Assembly: GCF_009659625.1 (NCBI RefSeq)
Contig: NZ_VOIW01000007.1
Location: 372,001-436,000, forward strand
Length of the DNA stretch: 64,000 nt
DNA from: Pseudomonas haemolytica
Lineage (GTDB): Bacteria > Pseudomonadota > Gammaproteobacteria > Pseudomonadales > Pseudomonadaceae
Direction of reading: 5' to 3'
Of this stretch, positions 62,454 through 64,000 are shown one piece after another; within the stretch, counting starts at the first letter, position 1; each line of letters begins with the position of its first letter. The notes below the pieces were generated by a model. The model saw only the letters and a list, made by a program, of their open reading frames with translations, was not told the origin of the DNA and made no database searches. The translations under genes and the position numbers were made by a program.

Positions 62454-63992
62454 ATGTTGGGACCCGTTTCCGCAGGTGGCTGGGCGACAGGCCTGTTCCA
62501 GGCGCTTTCAAATCCTCCGCAAGGCTTCAAGAGCGCATGTGAAATGTCAGGGGAGATGGCCAAGGGAGGCGTCACCTCGGAGTCGCTTGTAAAGGATTCC
62601 TTCAAGCAAATTGCCAATATTGACCAGGGGTTGCAGGGCGGCAACGCGTTTGTAGAAACCAACCCGGATGCCCTCAAGGAAGCGAAGGCGCGTGACCAGG
62701 AACGTGCCAAAGGCCAAGTGCGCGGGTACTTGCACGGCGTTCCGATAGCGTTGAAAGATGTGTTTGAAACCAACGACCGCATGCAAACAAGTGCAGGCTC
62801 AAAGGCGCTGACGGGGGGGCCTGCGACTAAAAATGCCAAGGTCGTGGACAACCTGTTGAAGGCCGGGGTGGTGGTCGTGGGTAAGACCAACATGAGTGAG
62901 TTATCTAACTTCCGCTCTGATTATCCTGTGGATGGGTGGAGTTCTCGAGGTGGCCAGACGCTGAACCCGCATCGGCTGGGTGGGCAGGTGGCGGGCTCGA
63001 GTTCAGGTTCTGCCGTGGCAGTTGCCCAGGGGCATGTGCCTCTAGCCTTGGGCGTTGAAACCAACGGGTCGGTCATTGCTCCAGCAGCTTATAACGGCGT
63101 TTTCGGGCTGAAAGCCACGATGGGGTTGCTCAGTACCGAGGGCGTTATGACCAGTTCACGCCAGGACTCGATTGGCACTTTCACGCGTAATGTCTGCGAT
63201 GCGGCGGAAGCGCTCAACGCTATGACCGAGACCAAGGCCTACACCGTTGGGCTAAGCTCCGATGCTCTGAAAGGTAAGCGAATTGGCTACACGTCTTTGC
63301 CTGAATTGTCCGCGGAGGATGCCAAGGATCCGGCGAAACGAGCGGACTACAAGCACTATCAGGAAGCCCTTGAGGTACTGAAATCCCAAGGTGCGATTCT
63401 AGTACCGGTAGGGCGCTTGGACGAAGGCGTCCCTGAGGAAACCTACGCTGAATACAACGAAGCGTTATTTTCAGATGTTAAGCAAAAGCTGGAGGAATAT
63501 CTGGCTGGACGGGAAGGTTTACCGGTCAAATCTATTTCGGAACTGATTGCTTTCAATAACCGTAATCAGCAATCCGGCGAGCCTGATCAGAACGTGCTGA
63601 AAATGATCAACAACCTGGAGACGACCGCGGAAAAACGCGATGAATTGTGGGCGGCCATTCTTCCCATATTTCAGAAAACCATCGATGACCCGATGAAGGA
63701 GCACAAGCTCGACGCCATGGTGTCGAATTTCCTGTCACACAATTATTTTTTTAGTGCTGCAGCCGGGTATCCCGGAATATCGGTTCCGTCTGGCATGGAT
63801 GATGAAGGCATGCCGACGGCACTCTATTTTTATGGCCCTGGCAACAGTGAAGCCACATTACTGTCAGTCGCCTACGGTTATGAACAAGCTTCGCCGGCAA
63901 TCCAAAAACCCGCCTTTCTTCCAGGCACTCCGTTCACACCGGCACCTGAAATCGAGGATGAAGTAGCTGAGGCTCCTGCTACTGGTACCTGA
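62454..63992 (+). CDS. amidase-signature family hydrolase
   Basis: 512 residues. The family's Ser-cisSer-Lys triad is visible: Lys in GVPIALKDVFETND (about 102), the Gly/Ser loop GGQVAGSSSGSAVAVA, and nucleophile in ETNGSVIAPAAYNGVFGLKA. The loop reads GQVAGSSSGS where most members have GGSSGGS, so one Gly is replaced. Where most have TxxSI the text is ETNGSVIAPA. No signal peptide. Codon use is less G+C-rich than the core genes. Could be a peptide or acylamide hydrolase; substrate unknown. Confidence 0.82.
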   Translation: MLGPVSAGGWATGLFQALSNPPQGFKSACEMSGEMAKGGVTSESLVKDSFKQIANIDQGLQGGNAFVETNPDALKEAKARDQERAKGQVRGYLHGVPIALKDVFETNDRMQTSAGSKALTGGPATKNAKVVDNLLKAGVVVVGKTNMSELSNFRSDYPVDGWSSRGGQTLNPHRLGGQVAGSSSGSAVAVAQGHVPLALGVETNGSVIAPAAYNGVFGLKATMGLLSTEGVMTSSRQDSIGTFTRNVCDAAEALNAMTETKAYTVGLSSDALKGKRIGYTSLPELSAEDAKDPAKRADYKHYQEALEVLKSQGAILVPVGRLDEGVPEETYAEYNEALFSDVKQKLEEYLAGREGLPVKSISELIAFNNRNQQSGEPDQNVLKMINNLETTAEKRDELWAAILPIFQKTIDDPMKEHKLDAMVSNFLSHNYFFSAAAGYPGISVPSGMDDEGMPTALYFYGPGNSEATLLSVAYGYEQASPAIQKPAFLPGTPFTPAPEIEDEVAEAPATGT

Positions 63993-64000
63993 GTTTGAAT

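Noticed and set aside
62454-63992. Amidase as a secreted toxin
   Set aside because: No signal peptide, no secretion-system gene and no immunity-like neighbour; left as a general amidase.

Overview
The window is chromosomal DNA of a Pseudomonas of the P. fluorescens group. The evidence is G+C-rich codon use, gene orders typical of the genus (bifA-sodB; gts-oprB-hexR-zwf-pgl-eda; gntR-gntK-gntT; fadD2-fadD1), and many copies of the REP/REPIN palindrome TGTGGGAGGGGGCTTG, which resembles repeats known from P. fluorescens SBW25. No rRNA, tRNA, CRISPR array, transposase or integrase was seen.

Layout. 1-7.0 kb: the start of bifA (c-di-GMP phosphodiesterase, cut by the window edge), a 61-aa orphan, sodB, an ArgO exporter with an ACT-domain partner and the regulator ArgP, an SDR-type dehydratase and a coiled-coil membrane protein. 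7.1-19.4 kb: a glucose/mannose uptake and Entner-Doudoroff block comprising a mannose-isomerase-like enzyme, ABC importer gtsABCD, porin oprB, an aldose epimerase, the repressor HexR and the divergent operon zwf-pgl-eda. A 69-bp operator/promoter module occurs twice here at identical spacing. Crc/Hfq-type AANAANAA motifs sit in the leaders, and a HexR box lies before zwf. 19.4-29.7 kb: a PLP enzyme, a DUF3820 protein, a sigma-54-driven four-helix protein, phaJ1, a lipase-like hydrolase, and fadD2 and fadD1 separated by a 2.5-kb accessory cargo. 29.7-37.2 kb: small conserved proteins, CsbD, YihY, a second peptide deformylase, GNAT, a BdlA-like soluble chemoreceptor, GST and two low-G+C orphans. 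37.3-42.6 kb: the gluconate regulon with three GntR operators, alaC and a GyrI-like protein. 42.6-47.5 kb: a SnoaL-YciI-AHSA1-ECF42 sigma module with a matching ECF promoter, then a divergent LysR/PACE efflux pair. 47.5-54.2 kb: PiT phosphate transporter, CorA/ZntB, PepSY, a frameshifted sterol-desaturase-family gene, AraC, GlpQ and DUF2025. 54.3-64 kb: a monooxygenase/amidotransferase pair with a LysR regulator, DUF1003, a second BdlA-like receptor, a MASE2-GGDEF diguanylate cyclase, a TetR/MBL-fold pair, an orphan protein and an amidase.

How genes work together. OprB admits sugar to the periplasm, GtsABCD imports it, and Zwf, Pgl and Eda carry the glucose-6-phosphate branch to pyruvate. GntT and GntK feed gluconate into 6-phosphogluconate. 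HexR and GntR gate the two entries, and likely Crc/Hfq sites impose catabolite repression. Three c-di-GMP or chemosensory inputs (BifA, the MASE2 cyclase, two BdlA-like proteins) point to biofilm control.

Most unusual region. Between fadD2 and fadD1 a cargo interrupts a REPIN. The two halves of the split palindrome lie at 25108-25113 and 27619-27624, share CAAGCT, and rejoin into an almost perfect arm. The cargo carries one intact unrecognised 268-aa gene with a putative zinc-binding N-terminus and three decayed phage-tail genes (gp46, tail fibre, fibre chaperone). That gene is the best candidate here for something undescribed, but no function can be read from the sequence.
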